64,000 nt of DNA from NCBI GenBank assembly GCA_050694175.1, contig JBOGXA010000019.1:4344-68343 (forward strand), read 5' to 3'. Under the pieces are notes generated by a model. It did no database searches. It had not been told where the DNA came from and was given only the letters and a program-made list of their open reading frames with translations. Below, piece after piece: positions 1 to 8,486 of the stretch (position 1 is its first letter; each line of letters starts with the position of its first letter). The DNA comes from JBOGXA01 sp050694175 (GTDB taxonomy: Bacteria; Actinomycetota; CADDZG01; WHSQ01). Both the position numbers and the translations under genes were made by a program.

Positions 1-73
1 GTTGTTCCGTCATGGAGTCGGACTCCGCCTGATTGAGTCGACATCCGAGGGTCGTGATCGCTACTGTCGGCAT
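1..73 (-). CDS. mtaB: MtaB/MiaB-type tRNA methylthiotransferase, N-terminus only (window edge)
   Basis: Only the first 24 codons lie in the window, running off the left edge from an ATG at 73..71. They read MPTVAITTLGCRLNQAESDS then MTEQ. The pattern T-LGC-x-x-NQ-x-E-S-D is the start of the UPF0004 domain of radical-SAM methylthiotransferases, and its cysteine is the first ligand of the auxiliary Fe-S cluster. The family methylthiolates modified adenosine 37 in tRNA. It starts 31 nt after the rsmE stop on the same strand, and rsmE followed by mtaB is a common order. MiaB or RimO cannot be excluded from 24 residues; the neighbourhood favours MtaB. Confidence 0.75.
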   Translation of the reverse strand, partial: MPTVAITTLGCRLNQAESDSMTEQ

Positions 74-104
74 CGTCGCCAACCTACACGCGCCTCGGCC
101 GCGA

Positions 105-839
105 CTAACCGATCAGGCCGTAGTGAAACAGGACGGCGGACGTCGCGACCACCGGTGCGTTCTCGGTGCGCAGGATCTGGGGGCCCAGTGACACGAGCTG
201 TCCGCCCGCGTCGGCCAGCGCCTCTGCTTCAGTTGCCTCCAATCCGCCCTCGGGCCCGACGACGAGGGCAACGCGGTCAACCCCTTCGAGCAGCGCGGTC
301 CGCAACGGAAGCGAGGCTCCCTCCCACAGCACGACCACGCATGGCTCGAGCGCAACGCGCCCGAGCACTTCGTCCCATCGCTGTGGCGGCCCGGTCCCCA
401 TCACCCATGGACTCTGCGACTGCTTGGCCGCCGAGCGCGCGATTGCGGCCCACCGATCCTCGAGGTGCTCCGACTTGGATTCATCCCACCGGACGACCGT
501 GCGCTGCGATCCGAAAACCGACACCTCCGCGACGCCGAGCTCGGCGAGCCGCTCGACGACCCCGTCGACCTTGCTTCCCTTCGCAGCTCCCTGATAAACA
601 ACCACCTCCGGCCGCGGACGCGGGCGTTGGTCCCGCTCGAGGATCTCTGCAACCAGCCTGCCGTCGTCGACACGCGCAGCACTGCAACGAGCAACTGTGC
701 CGCTCCCATCAGTGATCGTTAGGACGTCCGGGGGCGCGATGCGAAGCACCGTTAGGGCGTGGCGCGATTCGTCAAGGTCGAGCACCACCTCCGGCCCCCG
801 CCACGCGGGGGCCGGAGCATAGAACCAAGGCGCGCTCAT
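105..839 (-). CDS. rsmE: 16S rRNA (uracil-1498-N3)-methyltransferase RsmE
   Basis: This 244-residue SPOUT-class methyltransferase methylates N3 of U1498 in 16S rRNA using SAM. An N-terminal PUA-like part contains DESRHALTVLR near residues 23-33. The SPOUT part contains AAKGSKVDGVVERLAELGV, SAAKQSQ, LVVGPEGGL near residue 200, and LGPQILRTENA near 225, the glycine-rich trefoil-knot SAM site. The ATG at 839..837 gives the normal family length; the open frame upstream has no family similarity. It sits 7 nt after the DUF1028 gene and before the mtaB-type gene on the same strand. Confidence 0.95.
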   Translation of the reverse strand: MSAPWFYAPAPAWRGPEVVLDLDESRHALTVLRIAPPDVLTITDGSGTVARCSAARVDDGRLVAEILERDQRPRPRPEVVVYQGAAKGSKVDGVVERLAELGVAEVSVFGSQRTVVRWDESKSEHLEDRWAAIARSAAKQSQSPWVMGTGPPQRWDEVLGRVALEPCVVVLWEGASLPLRTALLEGVDRVALVVGPEGGLEATEAEALADAGGQLVSLGPQILRTENAPVVATSAVLFHYGLIG

Positions 840-846
840 CGCTCGA

Positions 847-1710
847 TCACAGGTCGTGCGTCCGCAGATGTTCGAGCACCTTTCGCTCGATACGCGCGTC
901 GTCGGCCCACCGTTCCTCGAGGTTCTCCGTTCCCATGTACGCGTACAGTGATGACCGAAGTCCCTCGTCGTATGCGCCGCTGGAGTCTCGAGGCTCGTAG
1001 CCCCGTGCGCGCAGCAGCGCGCGCAGCTCGTCGGCGAGACGCTCGTCGACTTCGACGAATTCGAGATCGTCGGGACGTGGGAAGTAGAGGCGATGGAGTT
1101 CGTACAGACGAACCAACTCAGCAACAGGATCTGTGTGGTCGTCGACCCGGATGTCTACCGCCCTGTCGATACCGCCACCGTAACCGCCTCCCTCGCGCGC
1201 GATCATGAGCGCGGCCGACTGGCGCCCGCGCCGGTCGCCGCCGGCCGAATCGCCGGCTCTCAGCGCGGCAAGCAACCGCCCGGCCAGGGCACCTCCCGCT
1301 CCCTCGAACGCCGCGGCCATGGCGTCGACGACATCGGGCCCCGTGAGGATGTTTCCCTGACAGCTGTAGCCGGACCCCGTTCGCCCCCCGGCCCAGTCGA
1401 AGCACTCAGATCCGGTGAACGTCGCGGCGCGCCCGCCGGCGTCGACGACGCCGACCTGCCGGTGCTCTCGCTCGGGGTCGGCTGCGGTCAGTTCCCCCAC
1501 CACTGAGCTGGCGTCGGCTCCGGCCTCCAGGAGCTCCAGTCCGTCCGGGCCGTAGGAGAGATTCGCCAGGGCCTGGGTTGCAATGGCCCCTGCCCCGGCG
1601 CGCGCCCAGGGCACCGCGGCCCCCACCCCGAGGAATTTCGACGCAACCGCGACGCCCCATTCCGGGCTGGGCGAGGCGTCGCCGTCCCACGCGACGATCG
1701 AGAAGGTCAC
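847..1710 (-). CDS. DUF1028 family protein
   Basis: This 287-residue protein matches DUF1028. It begins MTFSIVAWDG, followed by an EWGVAVASKFLGVG segment, a GA-rich ATQALANLSYGPDGLELL stretch, and GYSCQGNIL-x2-PDVV. The DUF1028 core fills about residues 1-215. The last 70 residues (PRPDDLEFVEVDERLADEL onward) resemble the small putative peptidoglycan-binding tail often fused to DUF1028. No activity is established for the family, though an Ntn-hydrolase-like fold has been suggested. There is no signal peptide. It lies between dnaJ (109 nt upstream) and rsmE (7 nt downstream), an unusual insertion in an otherwise standard cluster. Confidence 0.85.
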   Translation of the reverse strand: MTFSIVAWDGDASPSPEWGVAVASKFLGVGAAVPWARAGAGAIATQALANLSYGPDGLELLEAGADASSVVGELTAADPEREHRQVGVVDAGGRAATFTGSECFDWAGGRTGSGYSCQGNILTGPDVVDAMAAAFEGAGGALAGRLLAALRAGDSAGGDRRGRQSAALMIAREGGGYGGGIDRAVDIRVDDHTDPVAELVRLYELHRLYFPRPDDLEFVEVDERLADELRALLRARGYEPRDSSGAYDEGLRSSLYAYMGTENLEERWADDARIERKVLEHLRTHDL

Positions 1711-1819
1711 CGAGCAAGGCTACCCGGCGACCCCCCGGCCCGGGCCCGGCCTCGAGTGTTCTAGGAGCGCGCTACCCCGACACGTGGCGAACACTCACCG
1801 CGGGGTCACGGGTCGCCTC

Positions 1820-2917
1820 TTAGCGGAAGGCCTGCTTGAGCTTGTCGAAGAAGCCTCTGGCGCCTGCGCCCTCTCCGCGCAGTTCGGCAAAGCGCATCAG
1901 AATCTCGGCCTGCTCGGCGTCGAGGTCGGTGGGGGTTTCGACCTTCAACAGACAGACGAGCTCGCCTCTCCCCCGGCCATCGACGCGCGGCATGCCTCGC
2001 CCGCGGAGCCGGATGACCTCACCGGACTGCGTACCGGGATCGATCTCGATGGTCTCTGGCCCATCGAGCGTCGGGACCTCAACCTCACCCCCGAGCGCGG
2101 CGATCGTCATGGGGACGGCCACCTCGCAACCCAGGTCGTCTCCGACGCGCCGGAACACGTCGTGCGGCGCGACCCGGATCGCAACGTAGAGGTCGCCCGA
2201 GCGGCCGCCCCGTACACCTGCTTGGCCGCGCCCGCCTACTCGGAGCTGCGCGCCGTCGTCGACGCCGGACGGGATCTTTACAGTCAGCGTGTCGGTTACG
2301 TGGATGCGACCGGCCCCAGAGCACCGCCGGCACGGGTCCGGAATGATCTGGCCGGTGCCCCCGCAGCGCGCGCACGTCGTCGCCGTGATGACGTTGCCGA
2401 ACATCGTTCGTCGCGCGTTGCGGACCTCGCCGGTTCCCCCGCATTCGGGGCACGTCGATGGGAACGTTCCGGGCGCGGCCCCCGACCCGGAGCACTCGGT
2501 ACATTCCGCAAGCGAATCGATCTCGACCTCGCGTTCGGCGCCGGTGGCTGCTTCCTCCAGGGTGAGCTCGACCTCCGCGAGGATGTCGGCTCCACGGGCG
2601 GGGCCCTTCCTCGTCGATGTCCCGCCCATGCCTCCGAAGAAGGTCGCAAAGAGATCGGAGATTCCGCCGAAGTCCGAGAAGCCGGCCGCGCCGGCCCCCG
2701 CGCGCTCGTCACCGAAGAGGTCGTAGCGCTGCTTCTTCTCCGGATCCGACAGGACCTCGTACGCGCGCGTTACCTCCTTGAACCGCTCCTCCGTTTGCGG
2801 GTCGCTTGGGTTGGCATCGGGGTGGTGCTCGCGCGCGAGCCTCCGGTAAGCACGCTTGATCTCGTCCGCAGAGGCATCGCGCGAGATTCCGAGAACCTCG
2901 TAGTAGTCGCCGGCCAT
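1820..2917 (-). CDS. dnaJ: chaperone DnaJ
   Basis: A 365-residue type I DnaJ, the J-domain co-chaperone that stimulates DnaK ATPase and delivers unfolded clients. The J domain occupies residues 1-70 with HPD at 32-34. A Gly/Phe-rich linker follows. Four zinc-binding CxxCxGxG repeats are seen near 137-205: CTECSGSG, CPECGGTG, CARCGGTG and CRRCSGAG. Then come the two client-binding beta domains. The ATG at 2917 lies 13 nt after hrcA, so the two genes are probably one transcript under the CIRCE element upstream of hrcA. No dnaK or grpE is in the window, so this may be a second dnaJ copy. Confidence 0.97.
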   Translation of the reverse strand: MAGDYYEVLGISRDASADEIKRAYRRLAREHHPDANPSDPQTEERFKEVTRAYEVLSDPEKKQRYDLFGDERAGAGAAGFSDFGGISDLFATFFGGMGGTSTRKGPARGADILAEVELTLEEAATGAEREVEIDSLAECTECSGSGAAPGTFPSTCPECGGTGEVRNARRTMFGNVITATTCARCGGTGQIIPDPCRRCSGAGRIHVTDTLTVKIPSGVDDGAQLRVGGRGQAGVRGGRSGDLYVAIRVAPHDVFRRVGDDLGCEVAVPMTIAALGGEVEVPTLDGPETIEIDPGTQSGEVIRLRGRGMPRVDGRGRGELVCLLKVETPTDLDAEQAEILMRFAELRGEGAGARGFFDKLKQAFR

Positions 2918-2930
2918 CAGTGAGTCGCCA

Positions 2931-3980
2931 TCACAGGGACGGTTCCGTCAACATGCGGCCGAGGTATGACGCGACCTCGTGCACGGTCGCGATCGTGTGG
3001 CTGTAGTCCATGCGAGTGGGGCCGACGACGCCCAGCGAGCCGAGGGCCGAACCGCCTGGGCCGTAGGAAGTCGCTATCACCGAGCAGCTCTGCATCTCTT
3101 CGATCAGGTTCTCAGACCCGATGCGAACGGAGACTCGTTGGACCGCGAGCGCGTCCGCCACAAGCTCGAACAGCACGCGCCTGTGCTCTAACGCCTCGAT
3201 AACCTGTCTGACGGTCTCGAGATCTTGGAACTTCTGCTCGTCCACCATCGTCGACGTGCCGTCGAGAAAGACACGATCCCTCTCCTCTACCACCTCTTCC
3301 TCGAGGATCACGGCCACTCGTTCGGCGAGCTCGCGCATCTCGAGGGGGAATCGCTCGATCGACGCCCGCAGCGCTTGACAGGCGTTTTCGAGCAGCTCGC
3401 CGGAGACGATCCGGTTGAGCATCTCGACCGCCTGATCGAGATGCACCTCCACGTTCTCGGGCACCCGCACCACGTGGTTTTCGACCCTGCCGGTATCGGT
3501 GACGAGCACGACCATTACCCGCTCGTGGCCGATGTTGACCAGCTCAACATGGCGAACGACGCTTCGATCGAGGGCGGGGGCAAACACAACCGCGGCGTGA
3601 TCGGTCAGCTCGGACAACAGGGCTGCCGTCTTGCGCAGGGCCTCCTCGAGCTCCCAGTGGGGCTCGCCGAAGAACGAGCGGATCCGACGTTCGTGGGTTG
3701 CCGGTAACTTCCCCTCTCCGGCGAACCGATCGACGTAGTAGCGATACCCGGTGTCGGTCGGTACCCGACCCGCCGACGTGTGCGGCTGGAAAATGTAGCC
3801 CGAGCCCTCGAGCGCCGACATCTCGTTGCGAACCGTGGCCGACGAGACCTTGAGAGGAAAGTGCTCGACGATGGTCTTCGAGCCCACCGGCTCCCCCGTA
3901 CGCACATAGTGGGCGACGACCGCGTGGAGGATCGCCGCCTTGCGCTCGTCGAGCTCGCTTCTCTTCGGCATGTCCCCCAT
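2931..3980 (-). CDS. hrcA: heat-inducible transcription repressor HrcA
   Basis: HrcA, about 349 residues, binds CIRCE operators and represses chaperone genes; its activity depends on GroEL. The N-terminal winged helix reads ELDERKAAILHAVVAHYVRTG, then EPVGSKTI, SATVRNEMSALEGSGYI and QPHTSAGRVPTD, all typical. A GAF-like middle and dimerisation domain follow, ending GVVGPTRMDYSHTIATV. An in-frame GTG at 4001 would put the start inside the operator, so I prefer the ATG at 3980 (a second ATG is at 3971). No strong ribosome-binding site precedes either. The gene leads dnaJ in a presumably autoregulated operon. Confidence 0.96.
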   Translation of the reverse strand: MGDMPKRSELDERKAAILHAVVAHYVRTGEPVGSKTIVEHFPLKVSSATVRNEMSALEGSGYIFQPHTSAGRVPTDTGYRYYVDRFAGEGKLPATHERRIRSFFGEPHWELEEALRKTAALLSELTDHAAVVFAPALDRSVVRHVELVNIGHERVMVVLVTDTGRVENHVVRVPENVEVHLDQAVEMLNRIVSGELLENACQALRASIERFPLEMRELAERVAVILEEEVVEERDRVFLDGTSTMVDEQKFQDLETVRQVIEALEHRRVLFELVADALAVQRVSVRIGSENLIEEMQSCSVIATSYGPGGSALGSLGVVGPTRMDYSHTIATVHEVASYLGRMLTEPSL

Positions 3981-3990
3981 GGTATCGGAG

Positions 3991-4017
3991 TTAGCACTCA
4001 CTTGACAGGAGTGCTAG
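3991..4017. promoter_or_regulatory. CIRCE operator (HrcA binding site)
   Basis: TTAGCACTC at 3991-3999, a 9-nt spacer, and GAGTGCTAG at 4009-4017. This matches the CIRCE consensus TTAGCACTC-N9-GAGTGCTAA with one mismatch in the last base. It lies 10 nt upstream of the preferred hrcA ATG, as expected for autoregulation of hrcA-dnaJ. It is also about 90 bp upstream of the divergent sigma-factor gene, so an effect there is possible but unproven. Confidence 0.95.
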
Positions 4018-4105
4018 CGGCCCTGCTCCCGTGAACGGGGCCGGGGTCGGCAGCGTCTCATTCGCTGTGAGGTGGGACCATGTGCATGCGCGCAAGTGAA
4101 CGGTC

Positions 4106-4660
4106 GTGGAGGACCGTGTGGACGAGCCAGATCCCCAGGTTGTGGCGGCGGCGAGGGCCGGGAGTCTCGAGGCCTTTGAGGACCTCGTCCGCCACTACCA
4201 GGGTGACGCATGGCGGCTGGCCTTCCACCTCCTCCACGATCACAGCCTCGCGGACGACGTGACCCAGGATGCCTTCGTGCGTGTTTTTAGATTCCTCCCC
4301 CGCTACCGGGGTGAATCGAAGTTCTCCACATGGCTGTTCTCCATCGTGAGGAACTGCGCGATGGACGAGCTCCGGCGGGCCGGGAGGCGCAGCGTCGCCA
4401 CTCGGCGGGCCCGCGCCGGAGAGGCACCACTGGCAACCGACCCGGGGACGCGTATCGAGGTGAAGGAGGCCCTCGCGGCTCTCCCGCTCGATCTGCGCGA
4501 GCCCGTCGTGATGATCGACATGTTCGGGATGTCCTACCGAGAGGTGGGAGCGGTGCTGGGCATCCCAGAAGGCACGGTCAAGAGCCGGGTGCATCGGGCC
4601 CGGTCGACGCTTGCTGGGATGCTGAGTCCTGCTCACGAGGAGACCACCGGTGAAGCCTGA
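4106..4660 (+). CDS. ECF-family RNA polymerase sigma factor
   Basis: A 184-residue ECF sigma factor (sigma2 and sigma4 only). Region 2 begins AFEDLVRHYQGDAWRLAFHL and contains ADDVTQDAFVRVFR and KFSTWLFSIVRNCAMDELRR, the core-binding and -10-recognition helices. Region 4 contains LPLDLREPVVMIDMFGMSY and VLGIPEGTVKSRVHRARSTL, the -35-binding helix-turn-helix. The start is the GTG at 4106; another GTG four codons in is possible. Its stop overlaps the next gene by 11 nt, so it is coupled to its anti-sigma factor. It is divergent from hrcA. The target promoter is not visible. Confidence 0.93.
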   Translation: MEDRVDEPDPQVVAAARAGSLEAFEDLVRHYQGDAWRLAFHLLHDHSLADDVTQDAFVRVFRFLPRYRGESKFSTWLFSIVRNCAMDELRRAGRRSVATRRARAGEAPLATDPGTRIEVKEALAALPLDLREPVVMIDMFGMSYREVGAVLGIPEGTVKSRVHRARSTLAGMLSPAHEETTGEA

Positions 4661-6554
4661 CCCGTCCTGCGAGCGGTTGCGCCTGGAACTCTCGGCGAGG
4701 CTCGATGGTGCCACCGGCCGGGGTACCGCCTCTGCGCTCGATGCCCATCTTGCGACGTGCTCGGCGTGCCGCCGTTACGAGTCGGATCTGAAGAGGGTGC
4801 GCGCTGCGCTGCGCGTGCAAGCAGCTGAGAACGTTCCCGATCTCGCCGCCGCGGTTATGGAACGAGTCGAGCGCGACGGTCATCGCGTGCGACGCCTCGA
4901 CGAATGGAGGGTCAGGGCGCGAACCGCGGCTATTGCCGCCGCCGTTGCCGCACTGCTACTCGCAGGCGTGACGACTCCATGGCGGGACGAGCCAATCGAT
5001 ATCGCCGGCGCCCGCGAGATCGCCCGGGGTGTGCGCAGCGCCGCCCGCTCTCTAGGCGCCTACAAGGCGACCTATTCGATCACCGAACACAACTGGCACC
5101 CCAATGTTCCGATCCGCACGTTCAGGGCCCGGGTCTTCTTCGAAGCTCCCGAGACATTTCGCATGCAGGTTCGCGACCTGACCGCCTATCCCAACCCCAA
5201 ACTGTGGCCTGCCAACGACGTCGACCTCGTAGGCAGTCCGCGGCGCTGGTGGATTCGGGAGCCGCTGTCGTGCCCGGTCCCCGCGCTTCCGGGCTGCTCG
5301 ACACCGGACTCCACGGCGCAGCGGCAACGTCTGGTCGTCAACCGCGAGCCCTTCGACGGGACGACTGGTCTCCCAACGGACATCGTGATCCCCCTCGAGA
5401 CCATCGCCAGCGCTCACTTCTTCGACGTGGAGGGCACCGGACGAGTTGCGGGCAGACCGGTCTACCGGATCGGCCTGGACTACAGGCAGGCGATCCCTCT
5501 AGTGACCGCGCTTCAGGCGGGTGGATCGTGGCGCGAACTCCACCCCTCCGATCGCGTCGACCTGTGGGTCGACCGGTCGACCCGTTTCCCACTGCGCTTC
5601 ACGGTACGCGCGGGCGATTCGCCGGAACGGACCGCGTGGGCGAGGCGGGGGTCGCTGGAGGATCGGCCCGGGCAGACCCTGCTCGAAGTGAACGCAACCT
5701 CGTTTACACGACCCCGCTTCCTTGATCGATCCTTGTTCGAGGTCCCCCACTCGGCCGTGGTGGTCGACGGTGGGTTCGCGGATCGGCCGTTCGGCCGGCT
5801 CGGAAGGCTTGCACCGGCCGACGTCGCGGGGCTCGAACCGTACCGGGCAGGGATGAGCCGGGGAGACGTCATCCTGTCGTACGCCGACGGAATGACGTGG
5901 CTGAAGATCCGATTCGAACGGAGGGGGCGCGGGCCCGCAACCTTCGCGGACCCGACCTGGGCAGAGGAGGTGGCGCTCGGCCCTGCAGGCTTCGGGTATT
6001 ACCGACCGGCCGGCGAGTCGTTGCGCCGGCAAATCGATGTCTATGCGCGCAACGTTCACGTCCTTGTCGAATCCAACCTCGCGCGCAGAGATGCCCTTGC
6101 GGTTGCGTCGTCGTTGCCCATCGTTGGGCGCCGCCTGCCGGCACGCCTGGCCGGTGCCAACGGCCTCGTCGTCCGCAGACTAGATACCCGTGCCGAAATC
6201 ACATCCAATCCTGGCGTCAGGCTTCCGACCGACCTTCCGGATGGGTACGATCCCGCGCTCCCAACCGGCGGACTCATGTACAGGTCGCGCGCCGGGACGG
6301 AAACCGTCATCGTCTACTACCAGCAGCGGGAAGCCGAGTTCGACGGAATCGGCATTCATATAACGACCACCGCGGCAACCTATCTGCCGCCGTCGTCTGA
6401 GAGCTTCGAGGCCGTTCGGGTAAATGGAGTCGCGGGCCGCTACTCGACCGAGCGCAACGAGCTCGAATGGATCAAGAACGGCGTCTACCGGGCGGTGGCG
6501 GCTCCGTCGTTCGACCTGGGAGTCATCCTGCGCATTGCGGAGAGTCTGAAATGA
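4650..6554 (+). CDS. zinc-finger anti-sigma factor with large RseB-like extracytoplasmic region
   Basis: A 634-residue membrane protein starting at the GTG at 4650. Residues 1-45 form a zinc-finger anti-sigma domain: C7, then H33-x3-C37-x2-C40 in DAHLATCSACRRYE. A single membrane span lies near residues 86-105. The long exterior begins with a LolA/RseB-like beta segment (YKATYSITEHNW, RARVFFEAPETFRMQVRD) that resembles the family binding lipid or misfolded envelope proteins. The remainder, about residues 330-634, has no family I recognise. Typical anti-sigma factors of this type are 80-250 residues. It presumably sequesters the overlapping sigma factor and senses the envelope. It overlaps the peptidase gene by ATGA. 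Confidence 0.8.
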   Translation: MKPDPSCERLRLELSARLDGATGRGTASALDAHLATCSACRRYESDLKRVRAALRVQAAENVPDLAAAVMERVERDGHRVRRLDEWRVRARTAAIAAAVAALLLAGVTTPWRDEPIDIAGAREIARGVRSAARSLGAYKATYSITEHNWHPNVPIRTFRARVFFEAPETFRMQVRDLTAYPNPKLWPANDVDLVGSPRRWWIREPLSCPVPALPGCSTPDSTAQRQRLVVNREPFDGTTGLPTDIVIPLETIASAHFFDVEGTGRVAGRPVYRIGLDYRQAIPLVTALQAGGSWRELHPSDRVDLWVDRSTRFPLRFTVRAGDSPERTAWARRGSLEDRPGQTLLEVNATSFTRPRFLDRSLFEVPHSAVVVDGGFADRPFGRLGRLAPADVAGLEPYRAGMSRGDVILSYADGMTWLKIRFERRGRGPATFADPTWAEEVALGPAGFGYYRPAGESLRRQIDVYARNVHVLVESNLARRDALAVASSLPIVGRRLPARLAGANGLVVRRLDTRAEITSNPGVRLPTDLPDGYDPALPTGGLMYRSRAGTETVIVYYQQREAEFDGIGIHITTTAATYLPPSSESFEAVRVNGVAGRYSTERNELEWIKNGVYRAVAAPSFDLGVILRIAESLK

Positions 6555-7792
6555 GTCGCATGGTTCGGTGGGGAGGACGATTGGCGGCAGCGGCCGTCGG
6601 AGCCGCCCTCGGAGCGTCGGTGATGCTCGCCGCGAATAGCCTGGGTGACTCGGAGGACACAAAGACACGCCCGCCCGGACGCATCTCGTCGCCGCCGGCG
6701 ATCAGCGCATCGTCGTCACCGTCTCCACACGGGCTGTCAAAGAGCAAGCTACGCGCCGCGATTCGACCGCGCGGAACGGTGCTGGTATGGGCTCCGCTGG
6801 GTACCCCTCCGAACAGTGAGCGAGCGATCGAGAGGATCGCCGGCGTACGAGCGGCGACAACCGTCCGGGCCGGCCTCGATTGGCTCATACGCTCGCGCTC
6901 GCCTGATGGAGTCGTTGTCGACCGAGCACCCAGAGGCTTCGCCATCCCATTCGAGACCGCAATCGTCGATCTCGACTACGCCGGCTTCGTGGCACCGGCA
7001 GAGCGCGACGACATCCTCGCCCTTAGGCACGGTGAAGTCCTGCTTGCCGAGACGGCGGCGGAGCTGCGGCGCGCGCGCCCAGGATCGGTGATCCAGTTCC
7101 GCGACCGAACGGTTCGGGTCGCCGGGATCGTTAGCGACGTCGCTACCAACGGCTACGAGGCGATCGCGCGCGCCCCCATGCCCGCGTGGGAAAGAGTCGA
7201 TACATTCGTCCTGGCCGCAGGCCCCCCGTCGGTTCGTCGAAAGATCGAGCAGCGAATCAAGTCCCAACTCCAACCGGGCCAGCGCTTACGTTTCCGCGTC
7301 GCGGACGAGCAGCCCTTCCAGCGCTACGGGGATGCCGTGCACCCGCAGATGATCATCAAGAAGCACTTCGGTGAGTTCGCGGCACGGCCGCTCCCCTCGG
7401 GACATCTACAGATCGAAGGGTCGTGGTTGAAGCGGAACCTGCGTCGGGCGCGCGTGCCGATCCTCGGTGAGGTTGTCTGTCACAAGGCTCTGCTGCCGCA
7501 ACTCACGCAGGCATTGAGGACGATCTCGGACCGAGGCATGGCCCACATGGTCGACAGGTCAAGCTTTGGCGGCTGCTTCGGGCCCCGTTTCATAGACCTC
7601 AATCCAGACGGTCGCATCTCGCATCACTCATGGGGGATCGCGTTCGACATCAACGTCAAGCAGAACGCGTTCGGCAGGGAACCCAACCTGGACCCGAGGC
7701 TGGTGCGCGCAATCGAGCAGTGGGGCTTCACATGGGGCGGCCGCTGGATCATCCCCGACGGGATGCACTTCGAGTGGCAACGGTGGCCGTAA
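6551..7792 (+). CDS. M15-family D-Ala-D-Ala carboxypeptidase-like protein, membrane-anchored
   Basis: A 413-residue protein starting at the ATG at 6551, overlapping the anti-sigma stop as ATGA. An N-terminal signal/anchor (RLAAAAVGAALGASVMLAA) precedes a Pro/Ser linker. Residues about 75-270 form an unrecognised domain with weak likeness to extracytoplasmic core domains of MacB-type permeases. The C-terminus is a VanY/M15 peptidase: SHHSWGIAFDIN gives candidate zinc ligands H359 and D366, and PDGMHFEW gives H406. M15 enzymes trim peptidoglycan stem peptides or cleave endolytically. Coupling to the sigma/anti-sigma pair suggests a wall-remodelling output of envelope stress. Confidence 0.83.
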   Translation: MSRMVRWGGRLAAAAVGAALGASVMLAANSLGDSEDTKTRPPGRISSPPAISASSSPSPHGLSKSKLRAAIRPRGTVLVWAPLGTPPNSERAIERIAGVRAATTVRAGLDWLIRSRSPDGVVVDRAPRGFAIPFETAIVDLDYAGFVAPAERDDILALRHGEVLLAETAAELRRARPGSVIQFRDRTVRVAGIVSDVATNGYEAIARAPMPAWERVDTFVLAAGPPSVRRKIEQRIKSQLQPGQRLRFRVADEQPFQRYGDAVHPQMIIKKHFGEFAARPLPSGHLQIEGSWLKRNLRRARVPILGEVVCHKALLPQLTQALRTISDRGMAHMVDRSSFGGCFGPRFIDLNPDGRISHHSWGIAFDINVKQNAFGREPNLDPRLVRAIEQWGFTWGGRWIIPDGMHFEWQRWP

Positions 7793-7835
7793 GTGGGTGA
7801 GTGTCCCTCACGTCCCGTATAGGCCGCCGAAATGC

Positions 7836-8453
7836 TCAGTCGGTCATTTTCTGAAGGACGAACTGGCTCCCATCCCGCAGAGCCCAGTGAGCTTTTCCGG
7901 AGGCAACGAACTCGTCTACCGCCTTCTTCACCCCACCGCTCCACCACCCTTTGGTCCCGTAGTCGTCTCCTGCGATGTAGCCGCCGGGTCTGACTTTGGC
8001 GTGATAGATGAGGAGGTCCTGCCGTACGAAGTCATATGAATGATTGCCATCGATGTAGACCCAGTCGAAGTAGCCGTCTGGAAAGCTCGCTCCCGCGTCG
8101 GCCGACGGGGCGCGATGCAGGTGCACAACTCCGCTCGCGATCTCCTCTTCGAATTTCCGTTGAACGTCGTCAAAGATTCCGTCCATGTCCTCTTGACTCT
8201 TGGCCACCTTTCCCCCATACATCGCGTCCTCGTAGCCTTCATCCTGAACGAACTCCCAGGGGTCGATGAGGTGAAGAGAAGTCGGCTGAGTCTTGTTGAG
8301 GATTCTCCTGGAGAAGGCTCCCTTCCAAACACCGATCTCCGCACACACGGACCCATCCGGCATCATTTGGAGCACTTTCAGGCGAGCGTTACGGCGGGGA
8401 CTCTTGGCACCTTTCCGAGCCGGGAACCACTTCTTGAGTCGCTTCATGCCCAC
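7836..8453 (-). CDS. class I SAM-dependent methyltransferase (Methyltransf_24-like)
   Basis: About 205 residues. The basic N-terminus (KRLKKWFPARKGAKSPRR) is followed by SAM-binding motif I, VCAEIGVWKGAFSRRIL. Later come DGYFDWVYIDGNHSYDFVRQDL and KVRPGGYIAGDDYG, typical of Methyltransf_24 enzymes that often modify sugars or glycoconjugates. The substrate is unknown. The first start is a GTG at 8453, with an ATG two codons inside. It is an isolated minus-strand gene convergent with the M15 peptidase. Codon use looks less extreme than in its neighbours (AAG and CAT codons, lower GC), which hints at acquisition. Confidence 0.82.
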   Translation of the reverse strand: MGMKRLKKWFPARKGAKSPRRNARLKVLQMMPDGSVCAEIGVWKGAFSRRILNKTQPTSLHLIDPWEFVQDEGYEDAMYGGKVAKSQEDMDGIFDDVQRKFEEEIASGVVHLHRAPSADAGASFPDGYFDWVYIDGNHSYDFVRQDLLIYHAKVRPGGYIAGDDYGTKGWWSGGVKKAVDEFVASGKAHWALRDGSQFVLQKMTD

Positions 8454-8486
8454 GCTGCCGATGTTAGAGCACGTGTCTCGGCTGCG

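Noticed and set aside
2..715. Long + strand reading frame over the mtaB/rsmE region
   Set aside because: Arg/Pro-rich translation with no family likeness, antisense to clear rsmE and mtaB sequence; an artefact of high GC.
1583..2923. 446-codon + strand reading frame antisense to dnaJ
   Set aside because: dnaJ on the other strand has HPD and all four zinc repeats; the antisense frame has none of the marks of a protein.
4002..4007. TTGACA on the + strand as a -35 box for the sigma-factor gene
   Set aside because: It lies in the CIRCE spacer and no -10 box is found 16-19 nt downstream.
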